This document shows, one piece after another, positions 33,693-43,223 of a stretch of 64,000 nt of DNA (position 1 is the first letter of the stretch; each line of letters starts with the position of its first letter). Location: assembly GCA_963846635.1 (NCBI GenBank), contig CAWJXM010000021.1:1-64000 (forward strand), given 5' to 3'. The notes under the pieces were generated by a model. It was not told the DNA's origin, searched no databases, and was given only the letters and a program-made list of their open reading frames with translations. The DNA comes from AP-15 sp963846635 (GTDB lineage Bacteria; Pseudomonadota; Alphaproteobacteria; ATCC43930; CGMCC-115725). The translations under genes were made by a program, and so were the position numbers.

Positions 33693-34874
33693 ATGGCCGT
33701 TAGTCGTGGATTGCATTTCTTCCAGAACCCCGGTCCAACCAACATCCCGGACCGGGTTTTGCGCGCGATGGACCGCGGGACGATCGATTTCACCGGCGCC
33801 CAGTTCAAAGCGATCGCCGAAGAATGCTTCGCTGGCCTGAAGCGCATCTTCAAGACCGAGCAGACGATCCTCGGCTATGCCGCTTCGGGGCATGGCGCCT
33901 GGGAGGCCGCCCTCGTCAATCTGTTCTCGACCGGCGACAAGGTGCTGGTGGTCGAGACCGGCTATTTCTCGCTGAATTGGGGCATGCGCTGCGAGTCGTT
34001 CGGGCTCGAAGTCGAGACCCTGACCAACGATTGGCGCAATGCTGCCGATCCCGCCGCGCTTGAGACCCGATTGCGCCAGGACCGCGATCGCGCGATCAAA
34101 GGGGTGCTGGTCGTCCACAACGAAACCTCGACCGGCGTCGTTCACGACATCGCCGCGCTGCGCCGGGCGATCGACGCCGCCGCCCATCCAGCCTTGTTCC
34201 TGGTCGATGTGATCTCGTCCTTGGCGTCAATGGATTTCCGCATGGACGAGTGGGGGGTCGACGTCGTGGTCGCCGGCTCGCAGAAAGGGCTGATGCTGCC
34301 GACCGGCATGGCCTTTACCGGGGTCAGCGCCAAGGCGCTGGCGGCGGGCGCAGCGGCCAAATTGCCGCGGGTCTATTGGGATTGGCGGCGGCTCGTCGAA
34401 GGCACGAGCCAAGCCGTGTGGAACGGCACCATACCCGTGCATTTTTTCTACGGGCTGCAGGAAGCGCTGCGCATGCTCGAAGAGGAAGGGCTCGACAACG
34501 TCTTTGCGCGCCATCGCCGGCTCGCCGAGGCGACTCGGCGGGCGGTGCGCGTGTGGCGGCAGAATGACGGGCCCGAGATCTTCGCCGTCGACCCGCGGGC
34601 GCAATCGGATTCGGTGACCGCGGTGCTGACCCCCGAAGGTTATGATGCGAACAAGCTACGCGCAGTCTGCCTCGACCGCTTCAACGTGTCGCTGGGCGGC
34701 GGGCTTGGGCCGTTGCAGGGCCGCGTATTTCGGATCGGCCATATGGGGGATTTGAACGAGCCGATGATCCTCGGCGCGCTCGCCGCGATCGAAATGGCAC
34801 TGGAGCTGACCGGCGTGCCGCATGGAAGCGGCGGCGTCGATGCGGCGATGGACTATCTGGTCAACGAGGCGTAA
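33693..34874 (+). CDS. Class V aminotransferase (alanine/serine/aspartate-glyoxylate type)
   Basis: A PLP enzyme of about 393 residues that transfers an amino group to glyoxylate. Landmarks: HFFQNPGPTNIPDRVLRAMD at the start, ASGHGAWEAAL, VVHNETSTGVVHDI, DVISSLAS, the PLP lysine in GSQKGLMLP and late GGGLGPLQGRVFRIGHMGDL. This ATG is preferred over one 27 bases upstream because GGAGAG lies at good spacing. The donor amino acid cannot be decided by eye; serine- and aspartate-glyoxylate aminotransferases (BhcA type) both fit. Confidence 0.88.
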   Translation: MAVSRGLHFFQNPGPTNIPDRVLRAMDRGTIDFTGAQFKAIAEECFAGLKRIFKTEQTILGYAASGHGAWEAALVNLFSTGDKVLVVETGYFSLNWGMRCESFGLEVETLTNDWRNAADPAALETRLRQDRDRAIKGVLVVHNETSTGVVHDIAALRRAIDAAAHPALFLVDVISSLASMDFRMDEWGVDVVVAGSQKGLMLPTGMAFTGVSAKALAAGAAAKLPRVYWDWRRLVEGTSQAVWNGTIPVHFFYGLQEALRMLEEEGLDNVFARHRRLAEATRRAVRVWRQNDGPEIFAVDPRAQSDSVTAVLTPEGYDANKLRAVCLDRFNVSLGGGLGPLQGRVFRIGHMGDLNEPMILGALAAIEMALELTGVPHGSGGVDAAMDYLVNEA

Positions 34875-34923
34875 TCCGCGTCGCGGCGGTCCGGGCTGTG
34901 CCTTTACCGGGTCTGATTAGGGC

Positions 34924-36118
34924 CTATTTTGCCGCAGCGAGTGCGGTCGCAACCGCAACCAGGGTCGCATCGCTGCCGTGGCCGCCGACGATCGATAAGC
35001 CGATCGGCAGGCCATCGACGGTGCAGCCCGGGATATTGACCTGCGGCACCCCGGTTAGACCGCCATGCGCGCACAGACACAGAATGCGGTCGCGCTGCAC
35101 ACTCGCGAGCGATAATGGCTCGCCGCGTTTCGGTGCCGGAAACGGCGTCGTCGGCAGGCACAGAATGGTGCCGGGCGGCAGCAGATAACACATCCGCCCG
35201 CGCGCCTCGCGGCGCACCAGCTCCGCCCAATGCCGCTCGCTCTCCGGGTTCTGCGATCCGGTATAGATGTTGCGCGCCACATTGTAGGCGAGACGCGGGT
35301 TGCAGCGCTCGATCCAGTCCTTGAAGGTCAGCCACGCCTCGCTCGGCTGGATCGTGCGCTGAGCCCGCGCCCATTGCACGATGCCGCCCGGCGCCATGAC
35401 CTCTCTCGCGAACATCGCCGATCAGCGCCTTCAATTTTTCTAGCAATGGGCGCAAGGCTTCGACCACTTCCGGCTCGGCGAACGCAAAGGCGTCGACCGC
35501 GACGATCAGCCGGGCGGCAAGCGCCGATGGGATCGCCTCGCCCAGCATGACACTCGACACACGGGCAAAGGTCTGGGCGTCGCGGGCGAACCAGCCGGTC
35601 GTATCCGAGCTCGGGGCCTGCGGCAGCATGCCGGACACGTCAATGCGGCCATGGGTCGGGCGGATGCCGTAAAGCCCGCAAAAGCTCGCCGGCACCCGCA
35701 CCGAGCCGCCGGTGTCGGTGCCGAGTGCCATGTCGCAGAGCCCGGCGGCGACCGCTGCCGCCGAGCCGGAGGACGAGCCCCCGGGCACCCGGCCCGGTGC
35801 GTTGACATTGACCGGCGTGCCATAAAACGCGTTCTCGCCGACGATGCCGAGCGAGACTTCGTCGGTGATCGTCTTGCCGATCAGGCTGGCACCGGCATCG
35901 AGCAGCCGCTGCACTGCCCAGGAATGCCGAGTCGGAACCGGATTGTATTTGGCCCAGTCGGGATTGCCGCCGCCGGTCGGGTAACCAGCGACATCGAACA
36001 GATCCTTGGCGGCAAAGGTCAGACCGGATAACGGCCCATCCGGCCGCCCGTCGATATGGACGCGCGGGCCAGGGACAAAGGCGTTGATCTCGTCATCGGG
36101 AAGGGTCTTGTCGGGCAT
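34924..36118 (-). pseudogene. Amidase (amidase-signature family), frameshifted
   Basis: An amidase of about 395 residues if restored. The Ser-cisSer-Lys site is visible: catalytic lysine in LTFAAKDLFDV, GGSSSGSAAAVAAGL, and the nucleophile region GTDTGGSVRVPASFCG. The short length and sequence resemble AtzE-like amidases. Near 35405-35415 an extra AGAG-like stretch shifts the frame; the C-terminal part (WARAQRTIQPSEAWL to the stop at 34924) continues in another frame. Possibly linked to breakdown of an amide or ureide with the neighbouring RidA and aminotransferase. Confidence 0.83.
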
Positions 36119-36174
36119 GAATTCCTCGCACCATGGCCTTTGCAGAATGACGGGAGCTGCAAGTTTTCCTTATG

Positions 36175-36603
36175 TCACGGAACGAGAGAGAGGTCGCCCC
36201 AGCTCGCAACCCGCTCGATGCGTATGGCAATAACCGGCAAATCCGCGAGCTGCATCGCGCGGTATTGCGGATAGCGCGCACGCAGCAGCTCTTGCGCCAT
36301 GCCGTGCTCGGCGCCGCTGTCCAGAATTTCGGCGCGTCCGCGCAGCATGACCCAGCCGAGCCGGCTCCAGTCTTCATCATAACGGTCGCCGACCAGTGCT
36401 ACCGACGAATTTTGGGCGATGTTGCGCAGCCGTTTCAGCGCGCGAGGGTTGCCCTTCGGCTTCTGGTCAATCGTGATGTAGGCCGTGTTTTCGGAGATCG
36501 CGAAGCATACCGGCACGACATGCGGCGCGCCACGCTTGTCAGCGGTCGCCAAGTGACCCACCCGGCGGCTATCGAGAAAGCGGCGTTGATCGTTGTTCAG
36601 CAT
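36175..36603 (-). CDS. PPOX-class flavin/F420-binding oxidoreductase-like protein
   Basis: A 142-residue split-barrel protein of the pyridoxamine-phosphate-oxidase superfamily, closest to the TIGR03668 type: RRFLDSRRVGHLATADKRG, HVVPVCFAI, a middle NSSVALVGDRYDEDWSRLGWVMLRG, and a short C-terminus. These proteins bind FMN or F420; mycobacterial relatives use F420. Whether this organism makes F420 is not shown in the window. It stands alone, divergent from ridA. Confidence 0.85.
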   Translation of the reverse strand: MLNNDQRRFLDSRRVGHLATADKRGAPHVVPVCFAISENTAYITIDQKPKGNPRALKRLRNIAQNSSVALVGDRYDEDWSRLGWVMLRGRAEILDSGAEHGMAQELLRARYPQYRAMQLADLPVIAIRIERVASWGDLSLVP

Positions 36604-36698
36604 CGGCGCTCTCGCTCAGCGAATCGGTGCTACGATGATACAGGGCCCGCCGCGCATGCCGTGCGGGCGATCACCAGGAACGGAATGGGAGAGAGATC

Positions 36699-37091
36699 AT
36701 GGAAAAACGGCGTAGCATCAACGTGGCGGGAGCGAGCCACGCCAACCCGATCCCGAGTGCCAGCCGGCGCGGACCCTTTCTGGTAACCGGTGCGATCTCC
36801 GGCACCGACCCTGCGACCGGCAAGGTTCCCGACGATCTCGACGCGCAATGCCGGCAGATGTTCGACAATGTGCGTCGCGTGATGGACGCCGCCGGCGGCA
36901 CGCCTGACGATATTATCAAGATGAATGTGTGGATCACCGACCGGGCGCTGCGCCCGATCCTCAACAAGCATTGGGTCGAAATGTTTCCCGACCCCCACTC
37001 AAGGCCGGCGCGGCACACACTGACCAGCACCGACTTTAATCCGCCGATGCAGATCCAGTGCGATCTCTTGGCGGTATTGGCCGAAGACTGA
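36699..37091 (+). CDS. RidA/YjgF family protein
   Basis: A 130-residue member of the trimeric RidA fold, whose founding member hydrolyses reactive enamines and imines to keto acids. Segments: GPFLVTGAISGTDPATGKVP and FDNVRRVMDAAGGTPDDIIKM. The arginine typical of the imine deaminase site near the C-terminus is not in the usual RAxVEV context; the sequence here is RPARHTLTST, so it may belong to a subgroup of different activity. GGGAGAGATC precedes the ATG. It lies 5 bp before the enolase-superfamily gene. Confidence 0.85.
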   Translation: MEKRRSINVAGASHANPIPSASRRGPFLVTGAISGTDPATGKVPDDLDAQCRQMFDNVRRVMDAAGGTPDDIIKMNVWITDRALRPILNKHWVEMFPDPHSRPARHTLTSTDFNPPMQIQCDLLAVLAED

Positions 37092-37096
37092 GTCCG

Positions 37097-38260
37097 ATGC
37101 AGATCGTCGACATCCGCACGATCCCGCTTTCCTATCGTTGCGATCCACCCTATGGCAGCGCGGGCGGCATGCAGGCGGCGCGCGGCGGGCTGTTGGTCGA
37201 GATCGAGACCGATGACGGCATCATCGGCATCGGCGAGGCCGGGGTCGGCGGCGGCAGCACGCGCCACGTCATCGAGCATCAGCTGCGGCCGATGCTGATC
37301 GGCGAAGATCCGCTGCTGATCGAAGGGCTATGGCAGAAGATGTTCGCGCGCACCCGCCAGTTCGGCCGCCGCGGCATTGTCATCAACGCGATCAGCGGTA
37401 TCGATATCGCGCTGTGGGACATCGCCGGCAAAGTCGCGAAGCTGCCGGTCTATCGGCTGCTCGGCGCCTGCCGCGACCGGGTCGAGGCTTATGCCAGCGG
37501 CGGCTTCTACCAAGAGGGTAAATCGGTCGAGGACCTCGCCGCCGAAGCCGAAGGCTACCGCGCCCGCGGCTTTACCGGCATGAAGATGAAGATTGGCCGC
37601 AACCCGTCGACCCAGACGCATCTACGCCATCTCGCCGGCAATGCGCAGCTTTGCGAGGTCGAGCCCGAAGAAGACATCGCCCGCGTCGCTGCAGTGCGAA
37701 AGGCGCTCGGGCCCAGAGCCAAGCTGATGGTCGACGTCAATTGTGCGTGGAGCCCGGCAGTGGCGATCGAGATCGGCCGCGCGCTCGAGCCCTTCAATCT
37801 CTATTGGATCGAGGAGCCGGTCGCGACCGACGATATCGACGGCAGCGCCCGCGTGGCTGCGGCGCTCGCCACGCCGATCGCCGGCTACGAGACCGAGATC
37901 GGTCTTTACGGCTTTCGCGAGCTGATCACCCGCGGTGCGGTCGACATTGTGCAGCCCGATATCGCTTGGTCGGGCGGTTTTTCCGAATGCCGGCGTATCG
38001 CCGCGTTGGCCCAGGCGCATCATCTGATGGTGGCGCCGCACGCCTTTGCCAGTGCGGTGACCCTGGTTGCTTCTTTGCATTTTGCCGCCTCGATCCCAAA
38101 CGGGCTGGTGCTCGAATTCGACCAGAACCCGAACGGCTTGCGTGACGAATTGCTGAAGGAGCCGATCCGGATCGATGGCAATGGGATGATCCGATTGCCG
38201 GAGCGGCCGGGGCTCGGCATCGAACTCGACCGCGCGGCAATCGATCGCTACCGCATCTAG
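37097..38260 (+). CDS. Mandelate racemase/muconate lactonizing enzyme family protein
   Basis: A 387-residue enolase-superfamily enzyme. The N-terminal lid domain precedes a barrel with KMKIGRNP (the lysine), metal ligands in MVDVNCAW (Asp), YWIEEPV (Glu) and PIAGYETEI (Glu), and the HHLMVAPHAF histidine. Reactions in this family start with abstraction of a proton next to a carboxylate; sugar-acid dehydration, racemisation and cycloisomerisation are possible. The tight spacing to ridA suggests an operon for catabolism of an unusual acid. Confidence 0.88.
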   Translation: MQIVDIRTIPLSYRCDPPYGSAGGMQAARGGLLVEIETDDGIIGIGEAGVGGGSTRHVIEHQLRPMLIGEDPLLIEGLWQKMFARTRQFGRRGIVINAISGIDIALWDIAGKVAKLPVYRLLGACRDRVEAYASGGFYQEGKSVEDLAAEAEGYRARGFTGMKMKIGRNPSTQTHLRHLAGNAQLCEVEPEEDIARVAAVRKALGPRAKLMVDVNCAWSPAVAIEIGRALEPFNLYWIEEPVATDDIDGSARVAAALATPIAGYETEIGLYGFRELITRGAVDIVQPDIAWSGGFSECRRIAALAQAHHLMVAPHAFASAVTLVASLHFAASIPNGLVLEFDQNPNGLRDELLKEPIRIDGNGMIRLPERPGLGIELDRAAIDRYRI

Positions 38261-38529
38261 CCGTCTATCGGCTGACGCGATCAGCGCCGCGCCATACCGG
38301 TGGTCGGCGGCCACCGTAGTCGCGCCGTGCGAACTCCTGCCCTAAAGCACGCCCTCGACGAGAATCGCAGATCAGGTTGCAGCGGACTTCGAGACCGACA
38401 GCCCGCGGCCCGGAGCTTTGATGGCTGGGCAGCTATGCCCAATCGGAAGGCAAAAATCGCTCGGTCGATGCTTCGGGATTAGGCAAAGTGCATGCCGTTG
38501 CAGAGCAAGTGCATGGGGCAGCTTTGGGC

Positions 38530-39762
38530 ATGTCGGCAACAAGCGCGACCAACCGCGATCTGACGCGTCGCATTCTGATCGGAGCGGCGGTGCTTCTAAG
38601 CCTCGGAATGGGCTTGCGGCAAAGCCTCGGCCTGTTTTTGACGCCGGTGACCCACGATCTCGCGTTGAGCGCGGCCAGCTTTACGCTTGCGATCGCCATC
38701 CAGAATATCGTCTGGGGCGTTTCTCAGGCCCCGATCGGGGCGATTGCCGACCGCTTTGGGCTGCGGGTTACGATGCTCGCGGGCGCGGTGATCTATGTCG
38801 TCGGACTCGTTGTCATGGCGAGCGCCCAGGGTGCCGCGGCGCTGATCCTATCGGGTGCGCTAATCGGCATCGCATTGTCCTGTACCGCATCGTCGTTGGT
38901 CATGACGGCTTGCGCGCGCGCCGTTTCGGAACAAAGCCGCAGCAAGGTGTTGGGCATCGTCTCGGCGGCGGGCTCGCTCGGTACATTAGCGATTCCGCTC
39001 GGCACGCAATCGATCCTCGCGCATCAGGCATGGCAGATCGGCGCCCTGTTCTTTGTGCTGCTCGCGATCGCCATGCTCCCCGCCGGCTTTCTTGCCGGCG
39101 GAGCCGACCGATTGCCGAGCCGCACGGCATCGCGGATGACAATGCGCGCGGTTCTCGGCCAGGCCGCGCGCCATCGCCCGTTTCTGGTCATGTCGGGGGC
39201 CTATTTCGTCTGCGGCCTCAATCTCGTGTTTCTGACCACCCACCTGCCGACCTACCTCGCGATCTGCGGCCAGAGCCCGTTACTGAGCGCGGAGGCGATC
39301 GCGGTCATCGGCGGCATGAATTCGATCGGCTCAATTGCCGCCGGCTGGCTCGGCGGCAAATATCCGAAGCATATTTTGCTGGGTCTGCTCTATATACTGC
39401 GCGCGTTTGTCTTCACCGCATATTTCATCATGCCGCCGACGCCGGCGAGCACATTGCTGTTTGCCGCAGCCATGGGGATGCTGTGGCTCAGCGTGGCGCC
39501 GCTCGTCAGCGGCCTCGTCGCCGAGATGTTTGGCACCCGCTATATGGCGACTTTGCTCGGCATCGCTTTTGTCATGCATCAAGTCGGGTCATCGCTCGGC
39601 GCCTGGGGCGGCGGCGTCATCTTCGACAAATTCGGGTCCTACGATCACGCTTGGCACATTGGCGTACTGGTCGGATTTAGCGCCGGCGTCATCCAAATTC
39701 TGGCGGGTGGGCCAAGCCGTCGGCGCGATCGCATCGCGGCACCTCAGCTCGCGCCGACCTGA
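38530..39762 (+). CDS. MFS transporter
   Basis: A permease of about 410 residues with around twelve hydrophobic segments. The first helix includes LIGAAVLLSLGMGLRQSLGLFL; the helix 2-3 loop reads GAIADRFGLRVTM, a standard MFS motif A position. Resembles the oxalate/formate-antiporter or monocarboxylate-type subgroup. The ATG at 38530 gives a short polar N-terminus before helix 1. It follows the enolase-superfamily enzyme after about 270 bp, so it may import that pathway's substrate. Confidence 0.88.
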   Translation: MSATSATNRDLTRRILIGAAVLLSLGMGLRQSLGLFLTPVTHDLALSAASFTLAIAIQNIVWGVSQAPIGAIADRFGLRVTMLAGAVIYVVGLVVMASAQGAAALILSGALIGIALSCTASSLVMTACARAVSEQSRSKVLGIVSAAGSLGTLAIPLGTQSILAHQAWQIGALFFVLLAIAMLPAGFLAGGADRLPSRTASRMTMRAVLGQAARHRPFLVMSGAYFVCGLNLVFLTTHLPTYLAICGQSPLLSAEAIAVIGGMNSIGSIAAGWLGGKYPKHILLGLLYILRAFVFTAYFIMPPTPASTLLFAAAMGMLWLSVAPLVSGLVAEMFGTRYMATLLGIAFVMHQVGSSLGAWGGGVIFDKFGSYDHAWHIGVLVGFSAGVIQILAGGPSRRRDRIAAPQLAPT

Positions 39763-40051
39763 CGGCGGCGAGGGGATCACCGACAGAACGGCTGCACGAA
39801 TTCCCCGAGCGCACCGTCAGCTTCAGCGGCACACCGATCTACCCAAAGGTATCCACTCAAACTCGAAGTCACCTTCGCGGATTGAACCCAATCGTCATCG
39901 GCGCTAAGGGTGAGTCTCGGTATGGATTGGCCCGACCGATACCCTCCTCCTCGACGGCACATGCTCGCTCGCGGCGCCCGTGTCGGAGGAACCAACCAGA
40001 GTCGCTGCCCTACTCGAGGTGCCCGGCTATTGTCCAAAATCGGAGACTGAA

Positions 40052-41265
40052 ATGACCAGTGCCGCGCTTCATCGCGCCGCGTCGCCGCCAAGCCCCGAGG
40101 AGCTGATCGCTCGCGCCCGCGCCCTGGTGCCGGAAATCCGCGCCCGCGCCGAGGAGACCGAGCGCAATCGCCGGATTTCACCCGAGATCATCGCCAAGGT
40201 ACGCGCGGCTGAATTGTTGCGCACGACCCGGCCAAGGGAATTCGGCGGCTTCGAATACGACGCGGTCATCGCGCTCGAAATCGCCTTGACGATTTCGGCG
40301 GCCTGCGCCTCGACCGGTTGGGCGGTCAATGGTGCGCTCTCCAACGGCATCTCTTTCGGCCATTACCCGATCGAGACACAGCGCGAATTATGGGGCGATG
40401 GCAGCGACCCGTTCAGCTGCGCCTGCTTTGCCCCGACCGGCACCGCGATCCCGGCCGCTGGCGGCTTTCGCTTGAGCGGCAAATGGTCATTTGCGAGCGG
40501 TGTCGATCATGCGAGCTGGATCCGGCTCGGCGCCTTCATCGCGTCTTCCGCCGGCGAAGGCCCGGAGTTGGCGCCTTTTTTCTGTTGCCGATCGAGGATG
40601 TCGAGATCGAGGATAATTGGTTCGTTTACGGGCTGTGCGGCACCGGCAGCAAGAACATCATCGTCCACGATGCCTTTGTGCCCGAGCATCGGGTGTTGCG
40701 GTTTGCCGATACCCGCGCGGGTCGCACCGCCGGTGCTCAACATCATGAGAACCCGCTTTACCGGCTGCCTTTGTTGGTTCTGGGAGCATCGATGCTGGCC
40801 TCGACCGCGGTCGGTGCGGCCAAAGGCGCGCTTGCCGATTATCTGGAAATGACCACCGGGCGCAAGACCCGCGGGGCGCTCGCCGGCGGCGGGCTGCCGA
40901 TGGCCGAGTTTGCAACTGTTCAGCTGCGCTATGCCGAAGCCGCGGCTGCGGTGGAGGCCGCGGAGCTGATCCTGATGACTGATATCCGCTACGCGATGGC
41001 CAAATTGCGCGCCGGCGACGAGATCACCGTCGCCGACCGCATTCGCGCTCGCCGCAATCAGGCTTATGTGACGAAACTCGCGCTTGGCGCAGTGGAAGCG
41101 CTGAATACCTCGACCGGCGGGGCTGGTCTGCTCCTCTCAAACCCGATCCAGCGTGCCTGGCGCGACGTCAACGCTGTCGCCCGCCATGTCAGCCTCAATT
41201 GGGACGCGGTCGGCACGATGTACGGCCAGCATGCTTTTGGCCTCGAGCCCAAGGGGCAATATTAG
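40052..41265 (+). pseudogene. Acyl-CoA-dehydrogenase-fold flavin monooxygenase (HsaA/HpaC2-like), frameshifted
   Basis: About 404 residues when joined. The N-terminal part (ARALVPEIRARAEETERNRR, LRTTRPREFGGFEYD, ASTGWAVNG, SGKWSFASGVDHASW) and the C-terminal part (GSKNIIVHDAFVPEHRVL, later LLLSNPIQRAWRDVNAVARH) are those of two-component flavin monooxygenases with the acyl-CoA dehydrogenase fold, which hydroxylate phenols using reduced flavin. One T appears lost from the run at 40576-40581. The rest is undamaged. A partner flavin reductase gene was not seen. Confidence 0.83.
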
Positions 41266-41363
41266 GCTGTGAGCGGCTGCGCTCGCGGCAGACAAGTGGC
41301 TCCTGTCTACCCTGGCGCACCGTGCCAGTGCTCACATGCATTCAGATGACTCCGTCCCGGTCT

Positions 41364-41461
41364 GATCGTCTTGCCCGGCTTTGGGCCGGGCATCCACGAG
41401 AAACGGGCAAGACGCGTGCCGCAGTTCGTGGATGGCCGGGCCAAGCCCGGCCACGACGATC
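41364..41461. repeat. Extragenic palindromic repeat, family C
   Basis: Arms GATCGTCTTGCCCGGC and CCCGGCCACGACGATC, with inner CATCCACGAG and CGTGGATGGC, lie between the flavin monooxygenase and alkA genes. With it, the 310-bp gap 41266-41575 holds nothing else I can identify. Confidence 0.8.
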
Positions 41462-41575
41462 GAGAGAAGCTTCGGTCTACGTCTCAGCACTAGCTGCCTG
41501 GCCTCGCTGTCGCCGTGGGGAGCGGGCGCCGCCTTCGCGCGTGGCCGGCCCGATGACCCTGCCAGGCCAGGTGCG

Positions 41576-42253
41576 ATGAACTGGGCAGCCTTGCAGGAGG
41601 CTGCAATCTACGCACCGCATCGGCTCGCCGACGGCATCGCGGCGCTCGCGGGCGAGCCGGTGTTTGCCGGTATCCTGGCCAAAGCCGGACCGCCTCGCTT
41701 CCGCCGCCGCCGCAACGGATTTGCGACCTTGCTGCATATTATTCTTGAACAGCAGGTCTCGATCGATGCCGCCGCCGCAATGCACCGTCGGCTCAGTGAT
41801 ACCTGCCGGCCGCTCATGCCCGAGCGGTTCCTCGCGCTTGACGACGCCAACTTGCGGGCCTGCGGGTTCAGCCGGCAAAAAATGGGTTACGCCCGCAGCC
41901 TGGCAGAAAAAGTCGCTTGCGGCGCATTCGATTTTGATCGCCTCGCCGAGGCCGACGACGCGATGGCGGAGGCGATGCTCCGCTCGCTGACCGGGATCGG
42001 GCGATGGAGTGCCGAGGTCTATCTGATCTTTGCGCTCGGTCGGGCTGATATTTGGCCAGCCGCCGATCTCGGTCTGCAGATTGGGGTCGGCGAAGAGTTG
42101 GCGCTTGCGGCGCGGCCGAGCGAACCCGAATTGCGCCCTCTCGGCGAAGCGTGGCGGCCCTGGCGTACCGTCGCTGCGTGCCTGTTCTGGCAATCCTATC
42201 TCCACAAACGCAAACGAACTCCCCCGGTTCTATCGCCGGAGCTCTATGCCTGA
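41576..42253 (+). CDS. DNA-3-methyladenine glycosylase II family (AlkA-like)
   Basis: A 225-residue HhH-GPD base-excision repair glycosylase that removes alkylated bases. The hallmark helix-hairpin-helix and catalytic Asp region is LTGIGRWSAEVYLIFALGRADIWPAADL, where the Asp after WPA is the likely catalytic residue; ILEQQVSIDAAAAM is the earlier conserved helix. It lacks the N-terminal beta domain of E. coli AlkA, as is common for short forms. The end overlaps the LOG gene. Confidence 0.88.
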   Translation: MNWAALQEAAIYAPHRLADGIAALAGEPVFAGILAKAGPPRFRRRRNGFATLLHIILEQQVSIDAAAAMHRRLSDTCRPLMPERFLALDDANLRACGFSRQKMGYARSLAEKVACGAFDFDRLAEADDAMAEAMLRSLTGIGRWSAEVYLIFALGRADIWPAADLGLQIGVGEELALAARPSEPELRPLGEAWRPWRTVAACLFWQSYLHKRKRTPPVLSPELYA

Positions 42254-42815
42254 TCGCAAGCAGCAGCCATCGATGCCTCAAATCAGCTCACTCTGCGTTT
42301 ACTGCGGTTCGTCCGGGGCGGTCGCCGAGGTTTACCGCCGCGCGGCGAGCGAACTCGGCGCAAGGCTAGCCGAGGCCGGCATCGAGCTCGTCTTTGGCGG
42401 CGGGCGGGTTGGGCTGATGGGTCTTCTCGCCGATGCGGCGCTCGCCAAGGGCGGCCGGGTCATCGGTATCATCCCCGGCCGGCTGCGCGACGCCGAGCTC
42501 GCGCATCAAGGTGTCAGCGAACTCGTCATTGTCGACACGATGCACGAGCGCAAGGCGAGGATGGCCGAACGCGCCGTTGCCTTCGCGATCCTGCCGGGCG
42601 GGATCGGCACCCTCGACGAAACCTTCGAAATCCTCAGCTGGAAACAGCTCGGCCTGCACCACAAGCCGATCTTCTTGGTCGATATCGAGGGCTATTGGGC
42701 GCCTCTGCGCCGTCTGCTCGACCGCATTGTCGCGAGCGGCTTTGCTCAGCCGAAAACCTACGACCTGCTGCAGGTCGTTCCGACCGTGCCGGAGCTCCTC
42801 GAGAGACTTATCTAA
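42246..42815 (+). CDS. LOG family protein (TIGR00730, cytokinin-riboside phosphoribohydrolase-like)
   Basis: A 189-residue Rossmann-fold protein. SLCVYCGSSGAVAEVY opens the fold, FGGGRVGLMG binds the nucleotide phosphate and PGGIGTLDETFEILSW is the defining PGGxGTxxE motif. Family members release ribose-5-phosphate from nucleoside monophosphates; in plants this activates cytokinins, in bacteria the role is less clear. It begins 8 bases inside the alkA end. Confidence 0.9.
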   Translation: MPDRKQQPSMPQISSLCVYCGSSGAVAEVYRRAASELGARLAEAGIELVFGGGRVGLMGLLADAALAKGGRVIGIIPGRLRDAELAHQGVSELVIVDTMHERKARMAERAVAFAILPGGIGTLDETFEILSWKQLGLHHKPIFLVDIEGYWAPLRRLLDRIVASGFAQPKTYDLLQVVPTVPELLERLI

Positions 42816-42861
42816 CCCCTCGGAATCCCACTATGTAGGCGCGCCGATAATTCCTCGGGCC

Positions 42862-43091
42862 TGTGGATAACTTTGTGCAAAACCAAGTGATGGCCGATCG
42901 CCTGCTGTGTGTTTCTTATCTTTAGTTCAATCTGCTTAAAAAAGGGGCATAACCCTAAGCCTTTGCTTGAAGCTTTGCTATTTCGAGCGCGTTGTGAAAT
43001 CATCGTGGCAGAGTGTAAACCTTTGGTAACAAAGCGGTAAAGGTTGGGCGTGGCGAGTGCTCCCAGTCGCAATTGCCGGCGCTGTGCATAA
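42862..43091. promoter_or_regulatory. Cluster of DnaA-box-like sites in a 408-bp gap
   Basis: TGTGGATAA (42862-42870) and TGTGCATAA (43083-43091) match the DnaA box TTATNCACA on the complementary strand exactly; TGTGCAAAA at 42874 is one mismatch away. The intervening stretch near 42905-42990 is more AT-rich than the surroundings. The region could be a minor DnaA-regulated site or part of an origin; the flanking genes (LOG, icd) are not a classic oriC neighbourhood. No reading frame here looks coding. Confidence 0.35.
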
Positions 43092-43223
43092 GCTTGGCGG
43101 GGCCCGCGATTGCGTGACAGCGCCGCGCTTTGTCAGCTTGTCGCATTGCTCAGCGGCCTCTATCCTCGCCTCCAATAAAGGCGATGGTCGGCCGCCCGTT
43201 GCGGCCGAGGCGAGGAGAAACGG

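Noticed and set aside
38418..39680. 420-codon frame overlapping the MFS gene
   Set aside because: Rich in Arg/Pro with no membrane pattern; the MFS frame has the expected helices.
42816..43223. Firm oriC call
   Set aside because: Only two exact DnaA boxes and one near match; neighbours are not those of known alphaproteobacterial origins and skew cannot be judged in one window.
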